A DNA stretch of 62,347 bases from Chloroflexota bacterium (GTDB lineage Bacteria; Chloroflexota; Anaerolineae; Anaerolineales; UBA11579), in contig QWJF01000008.1 in the NCBI GenBank assembly GCA_009391835.1, forward strand, positions 1 through 62,347. The letters run 5' to 3'. The translations under genes and the position numbers were made by a program. The notes under the pieces are model-generated. The model was not told the origin of the DNA, ran no database searches, and saw only the letters and a list, made by a program, of their open reading frames with translations. Of this stretch, positions 25,017 through 34,516 are shown one piece after another (position 1 is the first letter of the stretch; each line of letters starts with the position of its first letter).

Positions 25017-26309
25017 ATGGACTGGCGAAAACGCTACCAAAGCCAATTGTTTTCTGCTGAAACAGCAATTCAAGCGATTCAATCAAATTCCAGGATCTAC
25101 CTGGGCGGGGGAACAGGCATCCCACTAGAACTGGAAAAAGCGCTGGTTGGCCGGGCATCTACGCTTCGGGCTGTGGAAGTGGTTCATGTTGCCACGTTTG
25201 CTGGCGGTCTGTATTTGGATGCCAAGTATTCCGAAAGTTTTCGCCACCGGGCCTTGTTCATTGGCCCAAATGCACGGGCTGCCGTTAACGAGGGCCGAGC
25301 CGATTATGTCCCCATTTTCCTTTCCCAAGCTCCCGGACTTTTCAGCAACGGCACGCTGCCATTGGACGCGGCTCTCATTCAAGTTTCGCCGCCGGACGCC
25401 CACGGTTTTTGCTCCTATGGCGTAGAGGTTGGGGTTACCAAAGCGGCCGCGGAGGCTGCGAGATTGGTGATTGCCGAACTGAATCCACGTATGCCGCGCG
25501 TTTTGGGCGATTCCTTTATCCATATTAAACATATCGACATGGCCGTTGAGGTTGATTATGCGTTGCCCGAAGCGCATTTCAAAGACATCACAGCTGAGCA
25601 GGAGGCCATCGGAGAACACATCGGCGAGATGATTCCAAACGAGGCCACGCTCCAGCTTGGCATTGGGGCGATCCCGAATGCCGTGCTTAAAGAGTTGGAC
25701 GGTAAGCAAGATTTGGGAATTCATACAGAACTGTTTTCGGACGGCGTTATTGAATTGGTGGAAAAGGGGATCATCACCAACGCCCGCAAAACTCTGCATC
25801 CGGGCAAAACTGTGGCGGGCTTTCTCTTCGGTTCACAAAAACTTTATGACTTTGTGGATGACAACGCCATGATTGAACTCCACCCCACCTCCTATGTGAA
25901 CGATCCATTCATCATCGCCCAAAATCATAAAATGGTGGCCATAAATTCGGCTATTGAAGTGGACCTTACGGGCCAGGTGGTGGCCGATTCAATCGGGGAC
26001 CGGCTGTATAGCGGGATCGGCGGCCAGATCGATTTTATACGCGGTGCGGCACACTCACTGGGCGGCCTGCCAATTATTGCACTGCCCTCCACGGCGCTGG
26101 GTAACAGCACGTCGCGAATCGTACTCAGGCTTCGGCCCGGCTCGGGTGTGGTCACCAGCCGCGGCGATGTGCATTATGTGGTTACCGAATTCGGCGTGGC
26201 TTCGCTGCATGGAAAAAGCGTGCGCGAGCGATCTCGAGAGTTAATCAATATTGCGCATCCCAAATTTCAGGACGAACTCAGGCACTTCGCTCAACAGCAA
26301 GATTGGTAA
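25017..26309 (+). CDS. Acetyl-CoA hydrolase/transferase family CoA-transferase
   Basis: The 430-residue protein belongs to the Cat1/4-hydroxybutyrate CoA-transferase group: GGGTGIPLELEKAL near the start, then LQLGIGAIPNAVLKEL and IHTELFSDGVIELVEKG with the catalytic Glu (about 240), and the C-terminal VTEFGVASLHGKSVRERSRELI. It moves CoA between short acyl groups, for example acetyl and butyrate or hydroxybutyrate; the exact acyl group is not determined. Its neighbours give no pathway context. Confidence 0.9.
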   Translation: MDWRKRYQSQLFSAETAIQAIQSNSRIYLGGGTGIPLELEKALVGRASTLRAVEVVHVATFAGGLYLDAKYSESFRHRALFIGPNARAAVNEGRADYVPIFLSQAPGLFSNGTLPLDAALIQVSPPDAHGFCSYGVEVGVTKAAAEAARLVIAELNPRMPRVLGDSFIHIKHIDMAVEVDYALPEAHFKDITAEQEAIGEHIGEMIPNEATLQLGIGAIPNAVLKELDGKQDLGIHTELFSDGVIELVEKGIITNARKTLHPGKTVAGFLFGSQKLYDFVDDNAMIELHPTSYVNDPFIIAQNHKMVAINSAIEVDLTGQVVADSIGDRLYSGIGGQIDFIRGAAHSLGGLPIIALPSTALGNSTSRIVLRLRPGSGVVTSRGDVHYVVTEFGVASLHGKSVRERSRELINIAHPKFQDELRHFAQQQDW

Positions 26310-26322
26310 TTGTTGATTGGGT

Positions 26323-27684
26323 TTACTTTTTCACTGGTAGCTGCAGGCTAATTTTTGTCCCGCTGCCCTGTCTTGATTCAACAGAAAATTCCGCGTTCAC
26401 AGCCTCGGCGCGCTCACGCATATTGCTCAGACCGTTGCCAGCACTGCCTTTCGCCGTCTCCTGGTCGAAGCCAGATCCATCATCCTCGATGATGAGTTGA
26501 ACGGCATCGCCTTGGCGGGCGAGGGCGAGATGCAGGTTGCGGGCATGTGCATGCTTGCGCACGTTGGTAAGCGCTTCCTGGGTAATCAACAAGAGCTCAG
26601 CGGTTTGGTTGGAGGGTAAATCGTCAAACTCTTCAACAGGAGGTGCATCATAGGCCACATCCAGAAGCGTGTTGGCGCGCAGTTCGCGGGCAAGCTCGCT
26701 TAGGCCGGTTACCAGATCCTGACGAACGAAGCGATCGGGGCGTAATCCCAGAATGTAGTTGCGGATATCGTGCAGCACCTGGCCCAAATCTTCAATAGCC
26801 TGATCCAAGCGGGAGCCTGTCTCAATGGGGGCTTCCTCAAGGCGCAGGCGCGCTTCCTGTAGCGAAAGCCCAGTGGCATAAACCGACTGCATAATGCCGT
26901 CATGCAGGTCCATACCGAAACGCTCGCGTTCCTTGAGCACGGCCAACTCACGGGTTTGGCGATACAGCTGGGCATTTTCAATGGCAATTGCGGCTTGCGT
27001 AGCGAACTTCTCGAGAATGAGCTTATCCTGTTCGTCAAAGTTCGCCAGATCGGCTTCCTCTGGACTATACGGATCCACTTTATCGGCCACGTAGAGATTG
27101 CCGAAAATCTCGCCTTTTGATTTGATGGGAACGCCGAGCAAGGATTTCATTGGCGGATGATTGGGGGGGAATCCTACCGAACGTGGATCCTGGCGAATAT
27201 CGTTGACAATGAGCGCTTCACCTCCCGGGCTAAGCACCCCGAGCAAGCCGTGGCCTCTTGGAGGATCGCCAATTCGGGCACGGGCTTTGTTCGAGATACC
27301 CGACGTTATGAATTGAGCAATGAATTCTCCATCCGGTTCCAGGACACCCAACGCACCATAGGTGGCAGACAAAAGCTGGCGGCTCAAATCCACAACTTTC
27401 TGCAGCACGGTTTCGAGATCCAGCTCCGTGGTGAGGGCTACGGCGGCCTCGTGCAGGGCTTCCAATTGCAAGCGGCGCAGCTCGGTTTCCTCTTCACGGC
27501 GCTCAAATATTGTGAAGATAAATATCGAAAATAAGGTGGCCCCCAATCCGACTGCAACCAACGCATACAGGTTGCCCTCAAGAGCGCGTTCACCAGAAAA
27601 AAACTGAACGCGAAAGAAAATCACCAGGCCCATAAAGCCAAAAGGCAGTACAACGGCCAGGATCTTCAAAAGTCGGTTGCTCAT
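26323..27684 (-). CDS. GAF-domain sensor histidine kinase, NarX/DevS-type
   Basis: The protein (about 453 residues) has two N-terminal membrane helices (about 8-28 and 40-60), a GAF domain (about 90-240), a HisKA_3 domain with the phospho-acceptor His in [13 protein letters not shown], and an HATPase domain ([32 protein letters not shown]). The ATG at 27684 is preferred over a TTG two codons upstream. It is divergent from a NarL-type regulator, its probable partner. GAF domains of this type may bind heme or small ligands; the signal is unknown. Confidence 0.9.
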   Translation of the reverse strand: MSNRLLKILAVVLPFGFMGLVIFFRVQFFSGERALEGNLYALVAVGLGATLFSIFIFTIFERREEETELRRLQLEALHEAAVALTTELDLETVLQKVVDLSRQLLSATYGALGVLEPDGEFIAQFITSGISNKARARIGDPPRGHGLLGVLSPGGEALIVNDIRQDPRSVGFPPNHPPMKSLLGVPIKSKGEIFGNLYVADKVDPYSPEEADLANFDEQDKLILEKFATQAAIAIENAQLYRQTRELAVLKERERFGMDLHDGIMQSVYATGLSLQEARLRLEEAPIETGSRLDQAIEDLGQVLHDIRNYILGLRPDRFVRQDLVTGLSELARELRANTLLDVAYDAPPVEEFDDLPSNQTAELLLITQEALTNVRKHAHARNLHLALARQGDAVQLIIEDDGSGFDQETAKGSAGNGLSNMRERAEAVNAEFSVESRQGSGTKISLQLPVKK

Positions 27685-27701
27685 ATCCAAAAATCCAGCA
27701 T

Positions 27702-27709
27702 GCTATAAT
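27702..27709. promoter_or_regulatory. Shared promoter region of the kinase and response regulator
   Basis: The plus strand reads TATAAT at 27704-27709 and the minus strand TATAGC at 27707-27702, overlapping boxes that could serve both directions. Confidence 0.4.
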
Positions 27710-27746
27710 CCCGCGTGGAGATTATACAGGCCGTGGAAACTCTAAA

Positions 27747-28421
27747 ATGCTGAAAATTCTTTTGGTAGACGACCACGAAGTGGTCCGATTGGGGTTGAAA
27801 TCCCTGCTTTCGCGTTATCCCGAATTCGAAGTGGTGGCAGAAGCAGGGACTGCTGATGAAGCCGTCAAAATGGCTGCCAATTACAAGCCGGATGTAGTGG
27901 TTATGGATATCCGCCTGCCGGGCAAGAACGGCATTGAAGCAACACGCGAGATCGTGACCAACCACCCCGAAACAAAGGTGGTGGTGCTCACTTCTTACGC
28001 AGATGATGATTTGTTGTTCGACGCGATTACTGCAGGCGCATCGGGCTACGTGCTCAAACAAATCGACAGCCGCGAATTGATCACTGCTCTGGAGCGCATC
28101 GGGCGAGGCGAAGCACTGCTCGATCCGGCCGTTACCCAGCAAGTTTTCAAGCGCATGCGCGAGACCACGCGCAAAGCCGAGCATGTAGCATTCAGCGCAC
28201 TTACCGAGCAAGAATTAAAGGTTCTGGCTCTGGTGGCCAAGGGAAAGCGCAACAAAGAGATTGCTGCCGACGTATATCTCAGTGAGAAAACGGTGCGAAA
28301 TTATGTGAGTTCGATGTTGAGCAAGTTATCGCTATCCACACGTTCGGAGGCGGCAGCTTACGCTGTTAAGCACAATATCGACAACCTGATTCAATTTGAC
28401 GATAAAGGAGATCTAACATGA
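27747..28421 (+). CDS. NarL/LuxR-family response regulator
   Basis: The 224-residue protein has a receiver domain with acidic pair DD at 8-9, phospho-acceptor Asp54 (VVMDIRLPG) and the switch Lys in VLKQID, followed by a LuxR helix-turn-helix (about 150-212: [22 protein letters not shown] and [16 protein letters not shown]). It is probably phosphorylated by the divergent GAF kinase. It overlaps the next gene by ATGA. Confidence 0.95.
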   Translation: MLKILLVDDHEVVRLGLKSLLSRYPEFEVVAEAGTADEAVKMAANYKPDVVVMDIRLPGKNGIEATREIVTNHPETKVVVLTSYADDDLLFDAITAGASGYVLKQIDSRELITALERIGRGEALLDPAVTQQVFKRMRETTRKAEHVAFSALTEQELKVLALVAKGKRNKEIAADVYLSEKTVRNYVSSMLSKLSLSTRSEAAAYAVKHNIDNLIQFDDKGDLT

Positions 28422-28807
28422 TGATCCTGCGATTGGCAATCAACGCAGTTGCGCTTTATGCGGCGATTGCTCTGGTCCCGGGGCTGCAAGCCGAGAACCC
28501 AAACTGGGTGGCTTATATCTGGATGGCGCTGATCTTCGGGCTGGTGAACGCGTTGGTTCGCCCAATTCTGAAGCTGCTGACCTGCCCGCTGATCCTGCTT
28601 ACATTGGGGCTATTCACGCTTGTGATTAACACTGTGATGTTGTACATCACGAGCTACGTGGGTGAGTTTTTTGGCGTCGGGCTGTCGATCAGCGACTTCT
28701 GGGCGGCCTTCCTTGGGGCGCTGGTAATCAGCGTGATCAGCGTTGTGTTGACTAGTGTGGTGCGGGATACCGAACGCCCGCGCTCTCACGCCAAGACCCC
28801 GAAATAA
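28418..28807 (+). CDS. Four-helix membrane protein of the phage holin IV-like superfamily
   Basis: The 129-residue protein has four predicted helices (about 4-24, 32-50, 57-80, 93-118) and the family segment [25 protein letters not shown]. Despite the family name, such chromosomal genes are common in bacteria and are not evidence of a phage. It is coupled to the response regulator by ATGA with AAGGAG upstream, so it may be under the same signal. Confidence 0.85.
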   Translation: MMILRLAINAVALYAAIALVPGLQAENPNWVAYIWMALIFGLVNALVRPILKLLTCPLILLTLGLFTLVINTVMLYITSYVGEFFGVGLSISDFWAAFLGALVISVISVVLTSVVRDTERPRSHAKTPK

Positions 28808-28820
28808 AGTCCTTGTTTTC

Positions 28821-28853
28821 AAAAAAAGCCCCGTTCACACGGGGCTTTTTTTT
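28821..28853. terminator. Bidirectional terminator
   Basis: A 14-bp stem (AAAAAAAGCCCCGT with its complement) and a TCAC loop lie between two convergent genes, with A/T tracts on both sides. Confidence 0.92.
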
Positions 28854-28859
28854 GTTTGC

Positions 28860-29936
28860 TTAGTTGGTTGTTTGTTTTAGAAACTCATCTAAAGCGCCGA
28901 GCAACTCTTCAACATCTTCCAGACCAAGCTCGCCCATATGTCCGATACGAAAGGTCTTTTCTTTTAGGGGGCCATAGCCGTTGGCGATGCGCATGCCACG
29001 TTTGATTAGAAAGGCATTCAAGTCTTTTACGCTCAGGCCGAGACGATTGTCAATAGTGGTGACCGTTTTGGAGCGATAGCCTTCGGGCGCAAACAAGTCG
29101 AGGCCATTTTGTAGCGCCCACCCCTGGACCCGCTCGGCCATTGCCGCATGCCGGCTAAAGCGGGCTTCCAGCCCCTCCTCAAATATGCGCTGAAGCTGAA
29201 AATCCAATGCGTAGATCAAGCTTAGCGCAGGCGTAGCTGGGGTGGAATCTTTGAGACGATGCTTTTCCAAGCGCAGGAAATCGAAATACCAGCCGCGATT
29301 CTCCACGTTCTCGGCGCGGGCCATCGCTCGGTCGTTTACGGCGGCAAAACCCAGCCCAGGCGGCAGGGCCAGCGCTTTTTGCGATGAGGTCATGACCAGA
29401 TCCAGCCCCCAGGCATCCATTTCAATGCGATCGCCGGACAGCGAGGAGACTGCGTCCACGCAAATCAACGTGTCTGGGCTTACATCGTGTACGGTTTGGG
29501 CAATCTCACGGATGGGATTGACCAGACCGGTAGAGGTTTCGTTGTGCACCACCAGGATGATTTCGTAGGATTTGCCCTTGAGGGCTTTAGCGACCAATTC
29601 GGGGGTGATGGGCTGCTGCCATTCCGTTTCGAGTACATCCGTTTGCTTGCCATTGCTCTCGGCCACCTGTTGCCAGCGCTTGCTGAAAGCGCCATTCACG
29701 CAACACAGCACGTTCTTGTTGGCGAGATTGCGTACGGTAGCTTCGTGCAGACCCGTGCCGGAGGAGGCGGTTATAAATACGCGATGATCCGTGAAAAAAA
29801 GTTTTTGGGCCTGGTTTCCCACACGCTGAAAAATCTCTTCAAATTCCGCGCTGCGGTGTGGCATCATCGCTCTGGTTTGAGCGGCCAACACAGATTCATG
29901 TACATCAACGGGACCGGGAATAAATAAATGACCCAT
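28860..29936 (-). CDS. Class V aminotransferase, alanine-glyoxylate/serine-pyruvate type
   Basis: The 358-residue PLP enzyme runs from MGHLFIPGPVDVHESVLAA through the PLP-binding Asp/Ser region (CVDAVSSLSGDRIEMDAWGLDLVMTSSQKALALPPGLGF, given here as landmarks only) to a GHMGEL C-terminal motif. The Lys in SSQKAL forms the Schiff base. GGAGG lies seven bases before the ATG at 29936, which decides against the upstream TTG. It may feed glycine, serine or glyoxylate metabolism; the exact amino pair is not determined. Confidence 0.9.
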   Translation of the reverse strand: MGHLFIPGPVDVHESVLAAQTRAMMPHRSAEFEEIFQRVGNQAQKLFFTDHRVFITASSGTGLHEATVRNLANKNVLCCVNGAFSKRWQQVAESNGKQTDVLETEWQQPITPELVAKALKGKSYEIILVVHNETSTGLVNPIREIAQTVHDVSPDTLICVDAVSSLSGDRIEMDAWGLDLVMTSSQKALALPPGLGFAAVNDRAMARAENVENRGWYFDFLRLEKHRLKDSTPATPALSLIYALDFQLQRIFEEGLEARFSRHAAMAERVQGWALQNGLDLFAPEGYRSKTVTTIDNRLGLSVKDLNAFLIKRGMRIANGYGPLKEKTFRIGHMGELGLEDVEELLGALDEFLKQTTN

Positions 29937-30003
29937 AAAGGGAGCCTCCAAGCATAGGAAAGTGACTACTTAATTGTAAGATGGATTGGGACAAACTGCA
30001 CAT

Positions 30004-30033
30004 ACAAAAGCCCCAAAGAATTGGGGCTTTTGT
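30004..30033 (-). terminator. Terminator after the FHA gene
   Basis: A 13-bp perfect stem (ACAAAAGCCCCAA with its complement) and an AGAA loop; the minus-strand arm ends TTTTGT. Confidence 0.88.
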
Positions 30034-30053
30034 CATTGACTGTGAAAAGAAAC

Positions 30054-30701
30054 TCAGGGGGCGCAGACGCTTATAAGACTACCAAAGACATCGCACCACA
30101 GGTAGTTAGCATCGACATACCAGAGGAAAGCAGTGAGCGCACAAGCGCCCAGGATCAGCACCGCTCCAACCGCCATGACGACGGGCCGGCGATAAAAGGG
30201 CAGTTCCAGAGGAGGCTCGGCCATGCGCGTGGGTTGGGCCGGTTGCCCAGCCTGGGCGGAAGGGGGCGTTTTGGCGGGTTCACGGCGCTCAAAGGATTCA
30301 GCCGACCGATCAGGAGTTGCCTCTTCTTGTGGGGCGCTGCGCTTGGGCTCGGTATCGAACTGGATGGTTTGCGCCGGGCGGGCCGTCTCTGGCTCGGGGG
30401 CAGCATCGAAAAACAAGAGCACGTTCTCGCCGAGGCGGATCGTGGCGCCGGGCAGTAAGGGCAGCACACTACGAATGCGCTGGCCGTTGACAAAGGTGCC
30501 GTTGGTGGAGCCCAGATCTTCAATCGCGTAGCCGCCGCTCTGAGCGATCAGGCGCGCATGACGACGAGACACCTCAACATCTTCAATGACCCAGTTATTC
30601 GTCGGTTCGCGGCCCAGCACGAATTCAGCGCCGTCAATCGGCACACTTTCGCCCTGCATGGGGCCAAGCTGCATCAGAAGCGTATATTTTTTATCAGCCA
30701 T
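30054..30701 (-). CDS. FHA-domain membrane protein
   Basis: The 215-residue protein begins with an FHA phosphothreonine-binding domain (about 8-95: FVLGREPTNNWVIED, VSRRHARL, DLGSTNGTFVNG). A proline-rich linker and one membrane helix (about 172-195) follow. It probably recruits phosphorylated partners at the membrane; no Ser/Thr kinase gene is nearby. It follows lipB by 64 nt on the same strand and is closed by the terminator at 30004. Confidence 0.88.
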   Translation of the reverse strand: MADKKYTLLMQLGPMQGESVPIDGAEFVLGREPTNNWVIEDVEVSRRHARLIAQSGGYAIEDLGSTNGTFVNGQRIRSVLPLLPGATIRLGENVLLFFDAAPEPETARPAQTIQFDTEPKRSAPQEEATPDRSAESFERREPAKTPPSAQAGQPAQPTRMAEPPLELPFYRRPVVMAVGAVLILGACALTAFLWYVDANYLWCDVFGSLISVCAP

Positions 30702-30765
30702 TTGTTCCCTTTGAGGCCTAGTGTACTGAGAATTGGCAGTCTGTCAAACGCCATCACGGGGCAGC

Positions 30766-31524
30766 TTAGAGGAGGACAACGCCATCTGCCATGCGGAATT
30801 TATACGGGAAAACTACTTCGAAGGCTTTCAGAACTTCACCGACCACTTGCTCCATCGTGGGGGCGGGCTCCAACAGCATCTCCAGGCTAATCTGATTTTG
30901 ATTGTCCAAGCCGCAGGCTTTGATGCCCTCCCAGTAATCCATATTGGGTGAGACATTGAGCGCAAACCCGTGGCGGGAGATGCCCCTGGCATCTACCTTG
31001 ACGCCAATCGAAGCAATCTTGCTGGGAGCGGCCAATAACTCCGGCGGGCAATGCTGACAACGGGAGGCCACATCGGGCTGCACCCAGACGCCAGTTTGCC
31101 CTTTTTGTTGGCCGGTCGGCAAACCGAGTACGGCCAAGGTTCGAATCAGGACTTTTTCAAGATCGCGCAGATAGCCAATGTAGTCAATTTGGGGCAAGCG
31201 CGCTTTGCCGCTATCTGAATCGATTTGGGGTGTACCAAGCGGCAGTAGGGGATAGCCGACCAACTGGCCCGGCCCGTGATAGGTGACATCGCCGCCGCGA
31301 TCCACCCAATGCACCTCAACCTGCTGCTCCTGCAGTTGGGCCTGCTCCCATAGGAGATTTTCAGCCTGGCCGCGCCGGCCAAACGTATAGGTATGGGGAT
31401 GTTCGAGAAGCAACAAGGCTGGTGGGTGCTCGCCGGTAGCGATTTGTTCGGCGAGCTGATTTTGCAAATTCCAGGCTTTTTGGTATTCAATCACGCCCAG
31501 ACGATAAACCTGACAGGTTTCCAT
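30766..31524 (-). CDS. lipB: Octanoyl-ACP:protein octanoyltransferase LipB
   Basis: It transfers octanoate from acyl carrier protein to lipoyl domains, the first step of lipoate synthesis. The 252-residue product has the RGGDVTYHGPGQLVGYPLL motif, the catalytic Lys in KIASIGVKV and the catalytic Cys in GIKACGL. The ATG at 31524 begins one base after the stop of the oxidoreductase gene, so it is coupled; longer frames run back into that gene. A CQHCP pair is an insertion not usual in the family. Confidence 0.94.
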   Translation of the reverse strand: METCQVYRLGVIEYQKAWNLQNQLAEQIATGEHPPALLLLEHPHTYTFGRRGQAENLLWEQAQLQEQQVEVHWVDRGGDVTYHGPGQLVGYPLLPLGTPQIDSDSGKARLPQIDYIGYLRDLEKVLIRTLAVLGLPTGQQKGQTGVWVQPDVASRCQHCPPELLAAPSKIASIGVKVDARGISRHGFALNVSPNMDYWEGIKACGLDNQNQISLEMLLEPAPTMEQVVGEVLKAFEVVFPYKFRMADGVVLL

Positions 31525-31525
31525 C

Positions 31526-32959
31526 TCAGTTAACAAAACAGCGGCGGTAAAGATCCGTTTGCAGGAGCTGCTCGGGGTCGGTTTGGGCTTTGAATTTACG
31601 CAACTTCTGCACCGTTTCATCGCCCAAGAAACGCTGCACCTTGGCCGCGTTCAATGTGCTGTCCTTGGCGAAGTAATAACGCCCGCCGGCTTGAAGGACA
31701 ATCTCGTCCAGCTCATTGATAAGGCGCTCAAGATCACCGCGCCTGCGATCGTTGACCTGGAAATCGAGGGCCAGGGAGAAGCCATCCACGGCGTGGCTGA
31801 GCAGGAAGGGATCCGGGCGATGGCGCTTGAGCACCCCAAGATAAGATGGCAGCCCACGGCGCTTGCAGAGCGCAATCAGCTCGCGAAACCCATCTCCGGC
31901 AGTCGCTTTGGGCAAAAAGCTCTGGTATTGGATCAGGCCGCCGGGGAGATAGGCCTGCTCCCAGTTGGGGACATAATCCAGCAGAAAGTTGAAGGCGACC
32001 AGCGATTGAAGATGGGTTTTGTTGTGCACTAGTGTGCGGTTGTGCCAGTATTTGGCGGTGTTGGTGAGGGCGGTGCCAAGGTTATTGGTGGCGGGACGGA
32101 ATAAGAGAGGCAGCCACGCTTTGGGCAACAGCTTCAGGAATCGGTCTGGCAGTTCCTGATGGTCGATGCGCAGGCTTTGGCTGGGATCGGGATCCTCGCC
32201 CATTTTTAAATAGTCCGCCCGGTGAATCTGACCACGCCCGGCATGCCCGAGCAGCCCAATACAATCTATCCAACCGACCACGTAATCAGCGGTTTTGCTG
32301 CCATCTATGCCGTCCAGCATGCCCTCAAACGATCCTGATGCCCATGCGCTTACGCTCAGGTCACCGGAATGGATCTGCTTCATTTGGAGCGTGATTGAGG
32401 TGAAGATGCCGAGGAGACCCATGCTACCGATCATGGCGTAGAAGAGTTCTTTGTTTTTTTCGGGTGAGCAGACAACCAGCTCGCCATTGGGTAGTAGGGC
32501 CTCGAAGGATTTTACGTGCTCGCCGAGGGTGCCAGCCAGCCAATTGTTCTTGCCGTGGATATTGGCTGCCAGGCAGCCCCCCAGCGTCGGAAACATGGTG
32601 CCGGGGACCACCGGTGGCCACCAGCCATCGCCCAGCACATGCTTCCAGAGTTGCGCTATCGTGACCCCCGGCTCAACCGAGATGACCCCGGATTTAGGGT
32701 CCCATGCCTGGATGCGATTCATGGCCTGCAAATCCAGCACGAGCTGGCCACTATTTAGCGCGGCGTCGCCGTAGCTTCGCCCCGCGCCGCGCAGGCCAAT
32801 GCTCAAATTGCGCGCATCGGCTAACTCAAAGGCGCGGGCCAACTCAGATGCATCCTGGGGGGCGAACAAATAGGCCGAACTGCGCAGCGAGTGGCCAAAA
32901 TTTTCAAGGCGAGCAAGATTTTTGATCGGCAGCGCTTCTGCTGATTCGGGCAGCGTCAA
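31526..32959 (-). CDS. FAD-linked oxidase, DprE1-like
   Basis: The 477-residue protein has an N-terminal FAD-binding domain (GLRGAGRSYGDAALN, GTMFPTLGGCLAANIHGKN) and a long C-terminal substrate domain, the layout of decaprenylphosphoryl ribose oxidase DprE1. I chose the TTG at 32959 because it overlaps the stop of the upstream SDR gene as TTGA; an earlier GTG would overlap by 70 bases. Together with the SDR it could epimerise ribose to arabinose on a polyprenyl phosphate, as DprE1/DprE2 do in mycobacteria. That role is inferred. Confidence 0.82.
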   Translation of the reverse strand: MTLPESAEALPIKNLARLENFGHSLRSSAYLFAPQDASELARAFELADARNLSIGLRGAGRSYGDAALNSGQLVLDLQAMNRIQAWDPKSGVISVEPGVTIAQLWKHVLGDGWWPPVVPGTMFPTLGGCLAANIHGKNNWLAGTLGEHVKSFEALLPNGELVVCSPEKNKELFYAMIGSMGLLGIFTSITLQMKQIHSGDLSVSAWASGSFEGMLDGIDGSKTADYVVGWIDCIGLLGHAGRGQIHRADYLKMGEDPDPSQSLRIDHQELPDRFLKLLPKAWLPLLFRPATNNLGTALTNTAKYWHNRTLVHNKTHLQSLVAFNFLLDYVPNWEQAYLPGGLIQYQSFLPKATAGDGFRELIALCKRRGLPSYLGVLKRHRPDPFLLSHAVDGFSLALDFQVNDRRRGDLERLINELDEIVLQAGGRYYFAKDSTLNAAKVQRFLGDETVQKLRKFKAQTDPEQLLQTDLYRRCFVN

Positions 32960-33750
32960 AAACTCAATCTCCGGAAGATGAAGGAGGGGGTAAAGCGGAT
33001 AGCGAGCATTATCAAGCGCCACCACCAGGGCAGGTAGACCAACTGGTGCTTTTTGCGGAGCGCCATCCAGATTCCATCCGCGGCGCGGGTGGGGCTGATG
33101 ACGCCGAAAGTTTTGGAGGCAGCGTTCTTGAGTATTTCAGTATCCACAAAACCGGGTTTCACGGTGAGCACATGCACGCCGTGGCGGGTGAGGCGATTTC
33201 GCAATGATTCAAGGTAGGCGTCCAGCCCGGCTTTAGAGCTGCTATAGGGCGGATTGGCCACGCGACCCCGGTCGCCCGCCAGCGAAGTAATTCCCACGAT
33301 GCTGCCATGCCGCATGCGCTGAAACAGGTTGGCTACCAAGCCCAGCCAGGCGACTGCAGCCAGCAGATTGACTTCCAGGGTCTGTCGGTCCTGTGCAAAA
33401 TCGTATTCATCGATGGCGGGCGAATATTGAAAACCCGCGCAGTAAACGAATAGGTCAATGCCGCCCAGATCAGCCAACAGGCGCTCGAAAAGCGGTGGGA
33501 TGGACTCACTTTGGGTGACATCGTGTGGGTAGGCCAGAGCGCGCGTTTCCCCGGCTTGCTGGTTAATCTCGGCGCACAGGTCCTCGAGCGCCGCTTCACG
33601 GCGGGCCAATAGTGCCAGCGACATGCCTTCCTGGGCCAGACGCCGAGCCAGCGCGGCGCCTATTCCTGATGAGGCGCCAACAATAACGGCACGCGGGCGG
33701 CGGTTTAGCGGTGTTTCGGGGGGCAATTGCATGTTTTCGACAGGGGCCAT
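32956..33750 (-). CDS. Short-chain dehydrogenase, DprE2-like
   Basis: The 264-residue SDR has the NAD(P) motif GASSGIG (about 25-31), NAG equivalent CAGF, the catalytic Ser and YSSSK (about 164-168), and a hydrophobic C-terminus (WWWRLIMLAIRFTPSFIF) like DprE2. It heads the SDR-FAD oxidase-lipB operon. It would reduce the keto-sugar made by the oxidase if the DprE analogy holds; other SDR roles remain possible. TATAAT on the minus strand at 33773-33768 lies 17 bases before the ATG. Confidence 0.82.
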   Translation of the reverse strand: MAPVENMQLPPETPLNRRPRAVIVGASSGIGAALARRLAQEGMSLALLARREAALEDLCAEINQQAGETRALAYPHDVTQSESIPPLFERLLADLGGIDLFVYCAGFQYSPAIDEYDFAQDRQTLEVNLLAAVAWLGLVANLFQRMRHGSIVGITSLAGDRGRVANPPYSSSKAGLDAYLESLRNRLTRHGVHVLTVKPGFVDTEILKNAASKTFGVISPTRAADGIWMALRKKHQLVYLPWWWRLIMLAIRFTPSFIFRRLSF

Positions 33751-33803
33751 GATTAAGCGACGGGCGTATTATAACGCTGGGAATTAGTGGCTTGATTGCC
33801 CCT

Positions 33804-33809
33804 TATAAT
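33804..33809 (+). promoter_or_regulatory. -10 element upstream of the 2H phosphoesterase gene
   Basis: TATAAT is followed by GGAGGAG at 33815-33821 and a 16-codon frame, about 120 nt ahead of the main gene. Confidence 0.4.
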
Positions 33810-33831
33810 TCTGCGGAGGAGAAATAACGCA

Positions 33832-33882
33832 GTGCATAAGAATTCCATCCCGTTATTAATTAATGGCAAACATGCAATCTAG
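33832..33882 (+). CDS. Possible 16-codon leader peptide or gene remnant
   Basis: A GTG with GGAGGAG ten bases upstream opens a frame encoding VHKNSIPLLINGKHAI. The PLLINGK string resembles N-termini of aldehyde dehydrogenases, so it may be the relic of a lost gene. Nothing shows that it is made. Confidence 0.25.
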   Translation: MHKNSIPLLINGKHAI

Positions 33883-33931
33883 AGTCCGAAGATGGACCCC
33901 TTCACCACGCTGAAACATTGGAGATTTAGCC

Positions 33932-34471
33932 ATGACTGAAGGAAAACAGCAGGGGGAGAGTGCTCTGCTGCTTGTTGTTCCGGAAGTGAAGGATTTCGTA
34001 GGGCCTTACAGGCTCAAATATGATCCTGGCGCTTCAATTGGAATTCCCGCCCACATCACAATCTTATTCCCTTTTCTACCCCCAGAAAAAATTGGCGAGG
34101 AGGAATTGGGCCACCTCTCAGACCTCTTCAATAGAAGACCTTCATTCAAGATTCGATTCGAGAAAACGGCGCGCTTTGCCGATGTCCTTTATCTTGCACC
34201 AGTGCCTGCGGAACCAATTGTGGCCCTCACTAAATTGGTGTCCGTAAGCTACCCGGACTATCCACCATACGGTGGGATTCACCCAAAAATCACACCCCAC
34301 CTGACGATTGCGAGCTTAAGCGACAATTCACTACTGCAGCGCCTGGATGAGGAAGTGACACAAAGGGCAGCTGATGAGCTGCCAATTGAAAGCGTTCTCC
34401 GAGAGATCGTGCTATACGAAAAGCACAAAGGGCGTTGGTCCCCCCGTCACATCTTTCCCTTTGCTAATTAA
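33932..34471 (+). CDS. 2H phosphoesterase (2'-5' RNA ligase family)
   Basis: The 179-residue protein carries the two HXT motifs of the 2H superfamily: HITILFPF (about 42-49) and HLTIA (about 124-128). Such enzymes open cyclic phosphates or 2'-5' linkages; the substrate is unknown. TTGGAG precedes the ATG, and a bidirectional terminator follows. Confidence 0.88.
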   Translation: MTEGKQQGESALLLVVPEVKDFVGPYRLKYDPGASIGIPAHITILFPFLPPEKIGEEELGHLSDLFNRRPSFKIRFEKTARFADVLYLAPVPAEPIVALTKLVSVSYPDYPPYGGIHPKITPHLTIASLSDNSLLQRLDEEVTQRAADELPIESVLREIVLYEKHKGRWSPRHIFPFAN

Positions 34472-34500
34472 CAAAGGCCCTTGCTCACGCAGGGCCTTTG
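34472..34500. terminator. Bidirectional terminator
   Basis: CAAAGGCCCT(T)GC pairs with GCAGGGCCTTTG around a TCAC loop, with one bulged T. The U-richer tail is on the minus strand. Confidence 0.75.
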
Positions 34501-34516
34501 GGGGGTTAAAAACTGC

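Noticed and set aside
28418-28807. Prophage holin
   Set aside because: No phage genes nearby; the family name is historical and the gene is coupled to a response regulator.
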